Positions 52,081-61,562 are shown, counted from the first letter of the stretch. The stretch: 64,000 bases of DNA from Arcicella sp040387735 (GCA_040387735.1 JAZKDE010000006.1:96352-160351); one strand, 5' to 3'. Numbers and translations: made by a program. Notes: generated by a model from the letters alone, not told the origin.

Positions 52081-52150
52081 TTTTTAATTGCGAGCGGCGG
52101 CAGATGTCGCATATTTTTCAACAGTAACGGCTGTTGCTCGCAATTAAAAA
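52081..52150. repeat. 15-bp inverted repeat with GC-rich interior between pyrH and frr
   Basis: Arms tttttaattgcgagc (52081-52095) and gctcgcaattaaaaa (52136-52150) are exact complements. The interior holds ggcggcagatgtcgc and a smaller hairpin aacag/ctgtt (52120-52135). The element lies inside the pyrH-frr pair and could attenuate frr or process the transcript. Confidence 0.7.
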
Positions 52151-52162
52151 TTCACAAATAGA

Positions 52163-52873
52163 TTAGCTTATTAATGTTCCAACTGAGTCGCCTTTGGCTA
52201 AATTGACAAGGTTACTTGGTTTGTTCATATCAAATACAATGATGGGAACTTCATTTTCTTGACACAAAGTAAATGCCGTAGTGTCCATGATTTTTAGACC
52301 TTTAGCAATTGCTTCGGCAAACGAAAGACTTTCGTATTTTGTGGCCGTTGGGTCTTTTTCTGGGTCAGCAGTGTAAACACCATCAACTCGAGTACCTTTC
52401 AAAACAACTTCGGCTTCAATCTCAACCGCACGAAGAGCAGCGGTAGAATCAGTTGTGAAATATGGGTTTCCAGTACCCGCACCAAAGATTACGATGCGCC
52501 CCTTTTCTAAATGCCTCATTGCTCTACGACGAATGAATGGTTCACAAACAGCATCCATTTTGATGGCCGTCAAAAGGCGAGTGTACATTCCGTGTTTCTC
52601 CAAAGATGCTTGAATTGCCATACCATTAATAACGGTAGCGAGCATTCCCATGTAGTCACCTTGAACACGGTCAATACCTACTTTTGCAGCGGCTGCACCA
52701 CGAAAAATATTGCCTCCACCAATCACAATGGCAATTTCTACGCCTAAGTCTTTCACTTTTCTAATTTCCTGAGCGTATTGCTCTAAGATGGAAGGGTCTA
52801 TAACTTCGCCACCCGAACTTAGGGCTTCGCCTGATAATTTAAGAAGAATACGTCTGTATTTGGGTTTGTCCAT
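52163..52873 (-). CDS. pyrH: UMP kinase
   Basis: PyrH phosphorylates UMP to UDP in pyrimidine synthesis. With start ATG 52873 (MDKPKYRRILLKLSGEAL) it has 236 residues, the normal length; the open frame extends 8 codons further. Motifs include KLSGEALSSGG, IVIGGGNIFRG near residue 53, GDYMGMLATVINGMA near residue 75, and GTGNPYFTTDSTAALRA near residue 130, typical of the bacterial hexameric amino acid kinase fold. Located upstream of frr. Confidence 0.96.
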   Translation of the reverse strand: MDKPKYRRILLKLSGEALSSGGEVIDPSILEQYAQEIRKVKDLGVEIAIVIGGGNIFRGAAAAKVGIDRVQGDYMGMLATVINGMAIQASLEKHGMYTRLLTAIKMDAVCEPFIRRRAMRHLEKGRIVIFGAGTGNPYFTTDSTAALRAVEIEAEVVLKGTRVDGVYTADPEKDPTATKYESLSFAEAIAKGLKIMDTTAFTLCQENEVPIIVFDMNKPSNLVNLAKGDSVGTLIS

Positions 52874-52955
52874 GATGTAAGGTTTTTTGCGGTGCAAAGA
52901 TAGGAAAAAGGATTGAAAGGAGAAAAAGGGAATTTGGAAAACGGGGAATTTGGGA

Positions 52956-53119
52956 GAATAGATTAGAGAGAATAGATTGCTGAGAACAATATATTATTAA
53001 TAGTAGATTGATAATTATGAAATAGATTAGCTCTTAATAAGGATAGAGGTTAGAAAATAGAGTTGGAGATTTTTTTTTATTCCCTTTGTCATCTATTCTC
53101 TAACCTCTGTTCTCTAATT
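52956..53119. repeat. heptamer-word region with inverted arms, between the biotin carrier gene and pyrH
   Basis: Words gaataga, ttagaga repeat at 52956-52976. Arms agaggttagaaaatag (53045-53060) and ctattctctaacctct (53093-53108) are complementary at 15 of 16 positions, and the right side steps exactly in words tctattc, tctaacc (53092-53119). The 250-nt spacer has no gene. Confidence 0.65.
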
Positions 53120-53123
53120 ATTA

Positions 53124-53621
53124 CTATTCAAACTCAATCAAAACTTGATTTTTTTCTACGTTCTGTTTGGGAAGAATCTTAACCGTTTTTACTTTTCCTT
53201 CGCCAACAGCTTTTAGTACGTTTTCCATTTTCATAGCTTCCAAAATCAGAATGGTATCGCCTTTTTTTACGGTATCGCCTACTTGAACTTTGACATCGAC
53301 TATGAGTCCTGGCATGGGTGCTTTTAGGTCGTTTACTTTGGCTGAATTGGCATTGCTCATCCCCAATTGGTCGAGCAAAATGTCAAATCGGTCTTTGACC
53401 GAAATAGCGTATTTACTTTTATTAATCTTTATTAAAAAAGATTTTGATTGATAGTCAGCCTCTAATACTTCCGCATTAAACGAACGATTATTATAAAGAA
53501 TATGGAAATTCCCATCTTTTATTTCGACCAAATCCCAATTGAAAGGTTGAGCGTTTACCGAAGTTCCCGTTTTATCCGACTGAATATCAAAGGTTTGATT
53601 ATTAACTGTTGCTTTGAGCAT
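53124..53621 (-). CDS. biotin/lipoyl carrier protein of an acyl-CoA carboxylase
   Basis: The 165-residue protein ends in a biotinyl domain with the motif ILEAMKMENV, where Lys131 carries biotin. The N-terminal half is a separate small beta-rich domain (MLKATVNNQTFDIQSDKTG) like the region that precedes the biotinyl domain in propionyl/methylcrotonyl-CoA and oxaloacetate decarboxylase-type subunits. The preceding loop APMPGLIVDVKVQVGDTVKKG is standard. It provides the carrier for a biotin carboxylase encoded elsewhere; no carboxylase is nearby. Heptamer words lie directly upstream. Confidence 0.88.
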   Translation of the reverse strand: MLKATVNNQTFDIQSDKTGTSVNAQPFNWDLVEIKDGNFHILYNNRSFNAEVLEADYQSKSFLIKINKSKYAISVKDRFDILLDQLGMSNANSAKVNDLKAPMPGLIVDVKVQVGDTVKKGDTILILEAMKMENVLKAVGEGKVKTVKILPKQNVEKNQVLIEFE

Positions 53622-53630
53622 TGTTTTGCT

Positions 53631-53719
53631 ATGAGTTATAAGTTTTGAGCAATGAATTTAGAAGAGAATTTTATGAAGAGGTTTTGTCTTCTCATCGCTC
53701 GTTTCTCACAGCTCTCAAC
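53631..53719. repeat. heptamer-word blocks upstream of the biotin carrier gene
   Basis: Two blocks: four words from atgagtt, ataagtt at 53631-53658 and four words from tcatcgc, tcgtttc at 53692-53719. The second uses the reverse-complement style of the first, so the blocks form a loose inverted pair between the carrier gene start and the EamA gene stop. Confidence 0.6.
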
Positions 53720-53721
53720 GG

Positions 53722-54630
53722 TTATGATTTATTCACCAAATATACACCAACTAATATAATTCCCATTCCTAAAAAGTGCTGAATTTGTATAGCTTCTCCA
53801 TCAAGAATTCCCCAGAGAATTGCTACAATCGGAATGAGATATGTTACCGAACTTGCCAAAACAGCATTGGTCATTTGAATCAAACGATTGAACAGTACCA
53901 TTGCCAAAGCAGACCCCATAACGCCCAAAAGGATAGTGTATAATAAAGGTTGTATGGCTTCGGGCTGCTGTACTTTTACAATAAAATCTCCACTGAATAA
54001 TACCGCCAGAGCAACGGGGCCAATGGTCATAAAAATAAATGAAGTTATCAAAAATGGACTTAAATCTAAGCCCGTCAAGTATTTTTTGGTAACGTTCAAA
54101 TTAATACCATACAAAACGGTCGCTAAAATGACATACAAAGCGTAACTGTTGAATTGTAAGCCTTTTGCTCCTGCTAAAATCAATAATAAAGCTCCAACGA
54201 AGCCCAACATAATTCCTATTGTGTGCTTTGATGTTATCTTGTTTCCAAAGAAAAGTCCCCCAACAATTAGGGTAAATAAGGGCGTTGTGGAGTTTAATGC
54301 TCCAGAAACACCGCTGTCTAATTTTGAACCAGCCAACGAAAATAAGTAGGCAGGAAAAAGATTGCCAAGACATCCCACCAATAAAAAAAGGTGAGCTTTC
54401 TGGAAAGGAATCTTTTTGATATTAATTAGAAAGATGGGCAAGAAAAATAAAAAAGCCGATGCAATACGCAATGAACCCACCTGGGAGGCATCAAAAACGG
54501 ACAAACTTTTCTTGACAAGAATAAATGAACTTCCCCAAATGACAGCCAATAGAGCCAATAAGCCCCAAGTCAGTACGGGATTTTGAAGTTTTGAAATAAC
54601 TGGTTGATTGATAGTAGTTTTAGTTTCCAT
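53722..54630 (-). CDS. EamA family (DMT) transporter
   Basis: The 302-residue protein has ten predicted transmembrane helices in two EamA halves. The first half contains WGSSFILVKKSL near residue 32 and ALNSTTPLFTLIVGGLFF near residue 110. The second contains VTYLIPIVAILWGILDGE near residue 270. Members export amino acids, nucleotides or drugs, or have unknown substrates. The protein has no extra domains and the neighbours do not suggest a substrate. The stop is within 3 nt of the repeat block described for 53631-53719. Confidence 0.88.
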   Translation of the reverse strand: METKTTINQPVISKLQNPVLTWGLLALLAVIWGSSFILVKKSLSVFDASQVGSLRIASAFLFFLPIFLINIKKIPFQKAHLFLLVGCLGNLFPAYLFSLAGSKLDSGVSGALNSTTPLFTLIVGGLFFGNKITSKHTIGIMLGFVGALLLILAGAKGLQFNSYALYVILATVLYGINLNVTKKYLTGLDLSPFLITSFIFMTIGPVALAVLFSGDFIVKVQQPEAIQPLLYTILLGVMGSALAMVLFNRLIQMTNAVLASSVTYLIPIVAILWGILDGEAIQIQHFLGMGIILVGVYLVNKS

Positions 54631-54771
54631 GAAAATATAACCTATTCATTTTCAGGAAAGTTTCATGGATTAGTTATGAGGTAATATTTATATTGTATAA
54701 TTATTTTAGCTGTTATGTAAGTAACTTTTATGGAACGTACAGCCTAACGATGTGTTTTCATACCTAATACC

Positions 54772-55323
54772 TTACTTTGGACAACGGCTTCCCCATTTCT
54801 TCATTTTAGGGAATTCACTTTTCATGAAACAAGTTGTCAGTCCAAATTGTAAAATTGTACTACTATTAAAACCAGATGAAGTTGAAATAAATTCAAAGTG
54901 TACACCCGCCGTTTGCGTTAGCATTGTCCTTAAACCAATAAAAATGCCGACGGAAGGTTTGATGCTTCCTTTCCACGTTTCAGCACCCACAAAAGCCCCG
55001 ATGTAAGGATCGAAATTGCCTCCTGTGGCATCGGCGGCATAACCAAAATGTTGGTAACCCCGTATTGAAACGTGATTATAATTATCAAAAAGACTCACAA
55101 AACGGTAAGCGTGTACGCCTAATCCGTAAAAATCACTTTTCGGCAATCTTTTCTCGAAAGTTAGGCTAATTAAAGTTGGTTTTGACGTGAGAATTCTATC
55201 GGCTTTTTCAAGATTTTGGTCAGCTCCATAAGATAAACTGAGGTACATAGGTTTTTCGTTCTGAGCGGTTATGGTCAGAGAAAATAAAGAAAATAGTACA
55301 AACAGTAGCGGTACTGCTCTCAC
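54772..55323 (-). CDS. secreted protein, probable small outer-membrane beta-barrel
   Basis: The 183-residue protein has a signal peptide (residues 1-20, LTITAQ). The mature part has alternating hydrophobic/polar strands (MYLSLSYGADQ, PTLISLTFEKRLPKSDFYGLGVHAYRF, GYQHFGYAADATGG, PYIGAFVGAETW, GIFIGLRTMLTQTAGVHFEFI, TILQFGLTTCFM), which fits a beta-barrel of about 8 strands. It does not end in an aromatic residue but in a polar tail (KMKKWGSRCPK), which is unusual for an outer-membrane barrel. It is transcribed divergently from the epimerase gene, alone. No family recognised. Confidence 0.65.
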   Translation of the reverse strand: MRAVPLLFVLFSLFSLTITAQNEKPMYLSLSYGADQNLEKADRILTSKPTLISLTFEKRLPKSDFYGLGVHAYRFVSLFDNYNHVSIRGYQHFGYAADATGGNFDPYIGAFVGAETWKGSIKPSVGIFIGLRTMLTQTAGVHFEFISTSSGFNSSTILQFGLTTCFMKSEFPKMKKWGSRCPK

Positions 55324-55671
55324 AGAGATAGGTTTTAGGAATTAATACACGGCAATTTACAAATTAACGGAGTAAGGAGAGCGAATTGTAAGTATGGTCT
55401 TAGTAATCGGTACAAAATAATTCTTGAAGGATTCATAGAATATAAATGCAAATTAACATCAAAAATAGGGAAATGGAAATACTGAGAATTGATTTTAAGC
55501 CAGAATTTCAAATTGTGTAAAGAAGTTTTATATTTATAATGGATAGTTTTGTAGCCATCAACCTCAGTCGTCGGTATAAAATATTATTGAACAATATTCT
55601 TATTTTCCACGACAAAACAAAATTTCGTACTTTCGGGAAAGTATATAAATAAACTTATCAGATAATCCTCT
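55324..55671. other. gene-free spacer (348 nt)
   Basis: It separates the divergent barrel and epimerase genes. Only a TACTTTCG motif at 55629-55636, a weak match to the -7 promoter consensus, was seen. No inverted repeat or RNA gene is evident. Confidence 0.4.
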
Positions 55672-56538
55672 ATGCAAACAATTAAAAGCCAACAAATTAC
55701 CGCAAAAATAAACCCAAAAGGAGCAGAATTAGTCAGCCTTTTCAACCATGAAGATCAAACCGAATATATATGGCGGGCTGACCCTGATTTTTGGGGTAAA
55801 TCTTCGCCCGTGTTATTCCCGATTGTTGGTTCTTTGAAACAAAATATGTATCGTTTTGAGGGTCAGGAATACACTTTGCCACGTCATGGATTTGCTCGTG
55901 ATAGGGAATTTACCGTTGAAAAATCTGGAGAAAGTAACGTAATATTTTTACTCACGCACGATGAAAATACTTTGAAGGTTTTTCCTTTCCCGTTTGAGTT
56001 TCGGTTGATTTATACCTTGGAAAATAGTACATTGAATGTTACGTATTCCGTGAAAAATATTGGTGACCGTGAAATGTATTTTTCTGTTGGTGGACATCCT
56101 GCTTTTGCCGTTCCTTTGGCAGGAAATACCAATTATGATGAGTATTATTTGGAGTTCAATAAAACTGAAACGTTTAAGCGTTGGGGACTTACGTCGGACG
56201 GGTTGATTGACACACAACCTTTTGATTTTCTGATGAATACTAATACTTTGCCGTTGACCAAAGAACTATTTTACGACGATGCAATTGTCTTTAAAAACCT
56301 TGAATCTACATCCGTTACGCTTAAATCTGACAACGTAAATCAACAATTAAAATTTGACTTTGAAGGCTTTCATTTCTTAGGAATTTGGGCAGCAAAAAAT
56401 GCTAATTTTGTGTGTATTGAACCTTGGTGTGGCATTGCTGATGCGGCAAATCATAATCAGGAATTAACCGAAAAAGAGGGTATTATAAGCTTGAGTTCAA
56501 ATGAAATTTTTGAAAAAACTTGGCGAGTAGCAGTCTAA
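55672..56538 (+). CDS. aldose 1-epimerase family protein (LacX-like)
   Basis: The 288-residue protein is a beta-sandwich galactose mutarotase-like enzyme. Signatures are IRPKGAELVSL-type opening (here INPKGAELVSLFNHEDQTEYIWRADPDFW cited by position, residues 13-42), LFPIVGSLK near residue 50, LPRHGFARDREF with the catalytic His near residue 73, and VGGHPAFAVPL near residue 143 with the second His. Such enzymes interconvert sugar anomers; the LacX subgroup acts on hexose phosphates or other sugars. It overlaps no gene and the downstream hydrolase starts 29 nt after its stop. Confidence 0.88.
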   Translation: MQTIKSQQITAKINPKGAELVSLFNHEDQTEYIWRADPDFWGKSSPVLFPIVGSLKQNMYRFEGQEYTLPRHGFARDREFTVEKSGESNVIFLLTHDENTLKVFPFPFEFRLIYTLENSTLNVTYSVKNIGDREMYFSVGGHPAFAVPLAGNTNYDEYYLEFNKTETFKRWGLTSDGLIDTQPFDFLMNTNTLPLTKELFYDDAIVFKNLESTSVTLKSDNVNQQLKFDFEGFHFLGIWAAKNANFVCIEPWCGIADAANHNQELTEKEGIISLSSNEIFEKTWRVAV

Positions 56539-56567
56539 TAATTAAATATACGTTAAAGAGACATCGG

Positions 56568-57653
56568 ATGAAAAAAATATTATTTACACTTACGATAGTT
56601 TGTTTGCTTTTTCAAGCAAAATCTCAGGATAAAAATTACACAGAAGAGGAAGTAAGTTATTGGAATACAGTTGATTCTGTGAAAATTGGTGGTAGCCTGA
56701 TTATCCCTAAAAAAGATGGTAAATGTTCAGTTGTCTTGTTTATTACTGGTTCTGGACAACAGGATAGAGATGAAACGATTTTGGGCCATAAACCCTTTAA
56801 GGAGATTGCGGAATATCTCGCTGAAAAAGGAATTGCGTCTCTTCGGGTGGATGATCGAGGTGCTGGAAAAACGACGGGAAATATGGCTAAATCAACGGGT
56901 AAAGATTTTGTGAAAGATATAATGTCGGGTGTTGAATTTTTGAAAAATAGGAAGGAGATTAATCCGAAAAAGATCGGATTGATTGGACATAGTGAAGGTG
57001 GATGTCTCGCTCCTGAAGTGGCTGCTAAGTCAGGAAATATTGCTTTTATTGTTTCGTTAGCAGGCGGTGGCGTTGATGGATTAAGTATTTTAATGAAGCA
57101 AAATTTTGATATTCTTAAAGCGTCAAAATTAGATACCAATTTGATAAACAGCTATATACATACTTATTTTCAACCTTCAATCAATGATATTTTGAATGAA
57201 AGTGATACTAAAATTATGATTGCCAAAACGGTTTCTTACATGAGAGATTTCAAAAATGAAGTGGGAGAGACGGGTTACAAAAAACTTTTACCAGTAAGCC
57301 CTTACGATACGGTTTATGCAAAACAGGTTGTTGGTCAGTTGAATAGCCCTTGGTTTCGTAATTTTCTGAAGTCAAATCCTGCTGATTATTGGCAACAAGT
57401 TAAATGCCCCGTTTTAGCTTTGAATGGAACAAAAGATTTGCAAGTTGATGCGGATTTGAATTTGAATGGTATTGAAACAAGTTTGAAAATGGCAGGGAAT
57501 AAAAATTACAAAATTATCCGATTACAAAACCTCAATCATTTGTTTCAAATTACTGAAACAGGTAGCCCGTCTGAGTACGGGAAAAAATCAGAAACTCCAA
57601 CTAAAGAAACCTTAAAAATCATTGGTGACTGGATTTTAGAGATTACTAAATAA
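56568..57653 (+). CDS. secreted alpha/beta hydrolase
   Basis: The 361-residue protein from ATG 56568 (MKKILFTLTIVCLLFQAKSQ) has a signal peptide. The longer frame overlaps the end of the epimerase gene and is unlikely. The alpha/beta-hydrolase fold is shown by the oxyanion segment VLFITGSGQQDRD, RVDDRGAGKTTG, and the nucleophile elbow IGHSEGG near residue 142. LALNGTKDLQV near residue 287 gives the Asp and NLNHLFQ near residue 325 the His. Length and motif order fit esterase/lipase or S9-like peptidase relatives. It is 29 nt after the epimerase gene and is probably cotranscribed; the substrate is unknown. Confidence 0.85.
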   Translation: MKKILFTLTIVCLLFQAKSQDKNYTEEEVSYWNTVDSVKIGGSLIIPKKDGKCSVVLFITGSGQQDRDETILGHKPFKEIAEYLAEKGIASLRVDDRGAGKTTGNMAKSTGKDFVKDIMSGVEFLKNRKEINPKKIGLIGHSEGGCLAPEVAAKSGNIAFIVSLAGGGVDGLSILMKQNFDILKASKLDTNLINSYIHTYFQPSINDILNESDTKIMIAKTVSYMRDFKNEVGETGYKKLLPVSPYDTVYAKQVVGQLNSPWFRNFLKSNPADYWQQVKCPVLALNGTKDLQVDADLNLNGIETSLKMAGNKNYKIIRLQNLNHLFQITETGSPSEYGKKSETPTKETLKIIGDWILEITK

Positions 57654-57844
57654 GAGTTACTTATCAAAACATTAATAGATGATAACTTAAACTGATTTTA
57701 GTAATTTATTAGCTAAATTATACTGCAAAAGTGCCAATTTGAGCAAATATGCTATAAAAGGTTCTCTGACGGAAAAAAGTTAAATAATTACATAGAATTA
57801 AGATAAAACTGATATAAAGTATAATTTTAATCGGTATCGTGTTG

Positions 57845-57852
57845 TACTTTTG
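57845..57852 (+). promoter_or_regulatory. candidate -7 promoter element of the malic enzyme gene (TACTTTTG)
   Basis: TACTTTTG matches TAnnTTTG exactly and lies 41 nt before the ATG at 57894, giving a leader of about 35 nt. The -33 region is only a weak TTTTAA. Confidence 0.5.
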
Positions 57853-57893
57853 TGGGGTACAACTTTAATAATCTTCTCGCAAATAATTACCCC

Positions 57894-60167
57894 ATGAGCC
57901 AAAAACCAATCCGAAAGCAAGATGCTTTAGATTATCACTCCAAAGGTCGCCCAGGAAAAATCGCTGTTGTTTCAACAAAGGAAACAGAAACGCAAAGAGA
58001 CCTCTCATTAGCTTATTCTCCAGGAGTTGCTGAACCTTGTTTGGAAATCGCTGCCAATCGTGAAAATGTCTATAAATACACTGCAAAGGGCAATTTAGTT
58101 GCCGTTATTTCTAATGGAACAGCCGTTTTAGGCTTGGGAAATATCGGAGCGGAAGCGTCAAAACCAGTGATGGAAGGCAAGGCCGTTTTATTCAAAATCT
58201 TTGCTGATATTGATGTTTTTGATATCGAACTAAACACCGAAGATCCTGAAGAAATCATTCGTACTGTCAAAATCTTAGAACCTACTTTTGGAGCGGTAAA
58301 TTTGGAAGACATCAAGTCGCCTGAATGTTTTGAGATTGAAGAAAGATTACGCAAAGACCTCAATATTCCAATTATGCACGATGACCAGCACGGTACTGCC
58401 ATTATTTCGGGTGCTGCTTTGTTAAATGCTTTGGAAATTGTAGATAAGAAAATTGAAGAGTGCCAATTTGTGGTTTCAGGAGCGGGGGCAGCAGCTTTGT
58501 CATGTATGAAACTTTACTTAGGACTTGGTGCTAAAGTTGAGAATCTTTTGATGTTTGATAAAGACGGATTAGTTTCAAAAAGCCGTACCGATTTGAATAA
58601 ATACGTAAAGCCATTTGCTTCGGAACGCACTGATATTCATTCGCTTGCGGATGCAATGGTGGGAGCCGATGTGTTTTTGGGTTTATCGGTTGGAAATATT
58701 GTTTCACAAGATATGATTAAATCTATGGCGAAAGATGCCGTAGTTTTTGCGATGGCCAATCCAACGCCAGAGATTTCTTACGAAGATGCCGTGGCCGCTC
58801 GTGAAGATATTATTATGGCAACGGGACGTTCGGATTACCCCAACCAAGTTAATAATGTTTTGGGTTTTCCGTATATTTTTAGAGGTGCATTGGACGTTCG
58901 TGCTACTGAGATTGATGAAAATATGAAAATGGCGGCTGCAAAGGCATTGGCAGCATTGGCGAAAAAGCCCGTTCCAGATATTGTTAATTTAGCATATAAT
59001 GAAAAAAATCTCACTTTCGGAAGAACATATATTATCCCAAAACCCGTTGACCCACGTTTAATTACTACCGTAGCACCCGCTGTTGCTCGTGCGGCGATGG
59101 AATCGGGAATTGCTCAGCAACCAATCACGGATTGGGATGCCTATGAATTGGAATTGAGTAAAAGATTAGGTCTTGATAATCAATTGATGAAGTATATCGT
59201 CAATCGTGCGAAACGTTCTCCTAAAAGAGTTGTCTTTGCGGATGCTGAAAATTTAAAGGTATTGAAAGCCGTTCAGCAGTCGAAAGATGAAGGAATTTGC
59301 ATTCCAATTTTATTGGGAGATGTTCAAAAAATTAAAGGAATTATTGAAACAAATAGCCTTGATTTGAGTGATGTTGAAATTATTGATACTCGTTCTCCAG
59401 AAATGATAGAACGCCTAAAACGTTACGGAGACTTGTTTTTCGAGAAAAGAAAACGCAAAGGATATAATCAATACGAAGCTCATAAACAGATGCAAGTGAG
59501 AAGTTATTTTGCGTCGATGATGGTAGAAACGGGTGATGCCGATTGTGTGATTTCTGGTTTGACTCGAAATTATCCTGATGCCATTCGTCCTGCTTTACAG
59601 ATTATCGGTCGTGAAGATGGCGTGAAAAAGGTATCAGGGATGTATATTCTTTTGACGAAAAAAGGACCTGTATTTTTCTCAGATACCACGGTGAATTTCA
59701 ACCCAAGTGTTGAAGATATTGTAGAAATTACTGAATTGACCGCCAAAGCCGTTGAACAGTTTAATTTAAAGCCACGAATTGCTCTTTTGACCTATTCTAA
59801 CTTTGGAACTGCTGATGGAGATGATGCTGTAAAAATGCGTGAAGCAACGGCTATTTTGCAGAAAAAACACCCCGATATGATTGTGGAAGGTGAAATGCAA
59901 GCTCACTTAGCCTTTGATAATGAGTTGATTAAGGAAAATTATCCGTTCTCGAAATTAGCGGAAGAAGGAGCGAATACGCTTATTTTTCCAAATCTTTCGG
60001 CTGCGAATATTGCGTATAACCTTTTGAAAGAAACCTCTGATATTGAATATATTGGGCCAATTTTATTAGGACTTCGTAAGCCTGTTCACGTATTGCAGTT
60101 GGGTTCGTCGGTGCGTGAGATTGTGAATATGGTGGCGATTGCCGTTGTGGAAGCACAAGGGAAATAG
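57894..60167 (+). CDS. maeB: NADP-dependent malic enzyme with phosphotransacetylase-like domain
   Basis: The enzyme decarboxylates malate to pyruvate and makes NADPH. With start ATG 57894 (MSQKPIRKQDALDYH) it has 757 residues, the standard MaeB length; a GTG 42 nt upstream is inside the promoter region. Residues 1-430 form the malic enzyme domain with YSPGVAEPC near residue 40, the catalytic Lys in YTAKGNLVAV, MHDDQHGTA near residue 163 and a Rossmann segment VVSGAGAAALSC. Residues 440-757 are a phosphate acetyl/butyryl transferase-like domain that usually regulates activity by acetyl-CoA. A heptamer hairpin follows the stop. Confidence 0.95.
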   Translation: MSQKPIRKQDALDYHSKGRPGKIAVVSTKETETQRDLSLAYSPGVAEPCLEIAANRENVYKYTAKGNLVAVISNGTAVLGLGNIGAEASKPVMEGKAVLFKIFADIDVFDIELNTEDPEEIIRTVKILEPTFGAVNLEDIKSPECFEIEERLRKDLNIPIMHDDQHGTAIISGAALLNALEIVDKKIEECQFVVSGAGAAALSCMKLYLGLGAKVENLLMFDKDGLVSKSRTDLNKYVKPFASERTDIHSLADAMVGADVFLGLSVGNIVSQDMIKSMAKDAVVFAMANPTPEISYEDAVAAREDIIMATGRSDYPNQVNNVLGFPYIFRGALDVRATEIDENMKMAAAKALAALAKKPVPDIVNLAYNEKNLTFGRTYIIPKPVDPRLITTVAPAVARAAMESGIAQQPITDWDAYELELSKRLGLDNQLMKYIVNRAKRSPKRVVFADAENLKVLKAVQQSKDEGICIPILLGDVQKIKGIIETNSLDLSDVEIIDTRSPEMIERLKRYGDLFFEKRKRKGYNQYEAHKQMQVRSYFASMMVETGDADCVISGLTRNYPDAIRPALQIIGREDGVKKVSGMYILLTKKGPVFFSDTTVNFNPSVEDIVEITELTAKAVEQFNLKPRIALLTYSNFGTADGDDAVKMREATAILQKKHPDMIVEGEMQAHLAFDNELIKENYPFSKLAEEGANTLIFPNLSAANIAYNLLKETSDIEYIGPILLGLRKPVHVLQLGSSVREIVNMVAIAVVEAQGK

Positions 60168-60173
60168 TTTTTT

Positions 60174-60222
60174 GATGTTCGGGATTCGATGTTTGACTCC
60201 CGAACATCGAATCCCGAATATC
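60174..60222. repeat. 49-nt element of exactly seven heptamer words forming a hairpin
   Basis: The sequence divides without remainder into seven 7-nt words; the first two are gatgttc, gggattc. Arms ttcgggattcgatgtt (60178-60193) and aacatcgaatcccgaa (60203-60218) pair perfectly. It sits between the convergent malic enzyme and argH genes and could be a terminator. Confidence 0.85.
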
Positions 60223-60224
60223 TA

Positions 60225-61562
60225 TTATTGTAGCAATTCAGAAATTGCCATTTCTACTTTTTCAAAATTAAATCTTCCTAAAACTTCTTGCATCATATTG
60301 GTAATTTGAGGATTACATAAATTTCCAATGCTTCCTTCGTGCGTATGATTTAAGTTTCTATTGGGCGAATACGTTCCGCCATTTATCTCATTTCCAATAA
60401 TTTTGTAAGCCTCACGGAATGGAACGCCTTGCAATACCAACTCGTTTACTCGTTCTACCGAAAACAACATATCGTATTTGGTATCGTCTAAAATTCCATC
60501 TTTCACTTGAATATTTGAAAGCATGAAATAGGTCATGTCCAAACAATTCAAAATTTCGTCGAAAGCGGGCATTAAAACTTCTTTCAAAATCTGCATTTCA
60601 CGGTGATATCCCGAGGGAAGATTTCCCATAACCAGTTGAATTTCATTGGGTAAACCTTTCATTCTGTTGGTTTTTCCTCTTAATAATTCCGCCACGTCGG
60701 GGTTCTTTTTGTGGGGCATAATTGAACTTCCCGTGGTCATTTCATCGGGCAATTTAATGAAACCAAAGTTTTGGGAATTGTATAAACAAATGTCCATCGC
60801 CAAACGTGAAAGCGTTGAAGCAACCTGTGCAATGGCAGTGGTGGCAAACAATTCAGTTTTTCCACGTGACATTTGTGCATACACAACATTGTAGTGAAGT
60901 TCTTGAAAACCAAGGAGTTCCGTCGTCATCGTGCGGTTCAAAGGAAACGAAGAGCCGTACCCAGCACCCGAACCCAATGGATTTTTATTGGCAATGCGAT
61001 ACGCCGTTTGGAGCATTTCAGTATCATCAACCAAAGCCTCGGCATACGCTCCGAACCACAAACCAAAACTTGATGGCATGGCAATTTGAAGGTGCGTATA
61101 ACCTGGAAGAAGCACGTCTTTGAACTTATCGCTCAAAGAAATTAATAACTCAAACAAACGATTGGTTGCTTCGGTAACTTCCTGTAAACGTGAACGAGTG
61201 AAGAGTTTTAAATCCACCAAAACTTGGTCATTGCGTGAACGTCCCGAATGGATTTTCTTGCCTGCTTCGCCTAATTTGCGAGTCAAAAGAAGTTCTACTT
61301 GCGAGTGAACGTCTTCAATTCCTTCTTCAATCTCAAAATTTCCCGATTGGATTTCTTGATAAATATTCTTTAATTCTTGCTGAATTTCAGCCAGTTCCGA
61401 TTCTTCCAAAAGTCCAATACTCGCCAACATACGAGTATGTGCCAACGACCCCAATACATCAAAAGGGGCGAGGAGTATATCAAATTCGGGGTCACGCCCA
61501 ACGGTGAATTTTTCAATTTTTTCGTTTACCGAAACGTTATCTTTTTGCCAGAGTTTGCTCAC
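60225..61562 (-). CDS. argH: argininosuccinate lyase
   Basis: ArgH cleaves argininosuccinate to arginine and fumarate in the last step of arginine synthesis. The 445-residue protein has the conserved signatures FTVGRDPEFD near residue 19, IHSGRSRNDQ near residue 101, HLQIAMPSSFG near residue 160, and the flexible signature loop GSSIMPHKKNP near residue 275. Length is about 15-20 residues shorter than E. coli ArgH (457) and the end seems complete. The M20 deacetylase gene for the same pathway lies 1.1 kb upstream on the same strand, with two unrelated small genes between. Confidence 0.95.
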   Translation of the reverse strand: MSKLWQKDNVSVNEKIEKFTVGRDPEFDILLAPFDVLGSLAHTRMLASIGLLEESELAEIQQELKNIYQEIQSGNFEIEEGIEDVHSQVELLLTRKLGEAGKKIHSGRSRNDQVLVDLKLFTRSRLQEVTEATNRLFELLISLSDKFKDVLLPGYTHLQIAMPSSFGLWFGAYAEALVDDTEMLQTAYRIANKNPLGSGAGYGSSFPLNRTMTTELLGFQELHYNVVYAQMSRGKTELFATTAIAQVASTLSRLAMDICLYNSQNFGFIKLPDEMTTGSSIMPHKKNPDVAELLRGKTNRMKGLPNEIQLVMGNLPSGYHREMQILKEVLMPAFDEILNCLDMTYFMLSNIQVKDGILDDTKYDMLFSVERVNELVLQGVPFREAYKIIGNEINGGTYSPNRNLNHTHEGSIGNLCNPQITNMMQEVLGRFNFEKVEMAISELLQ

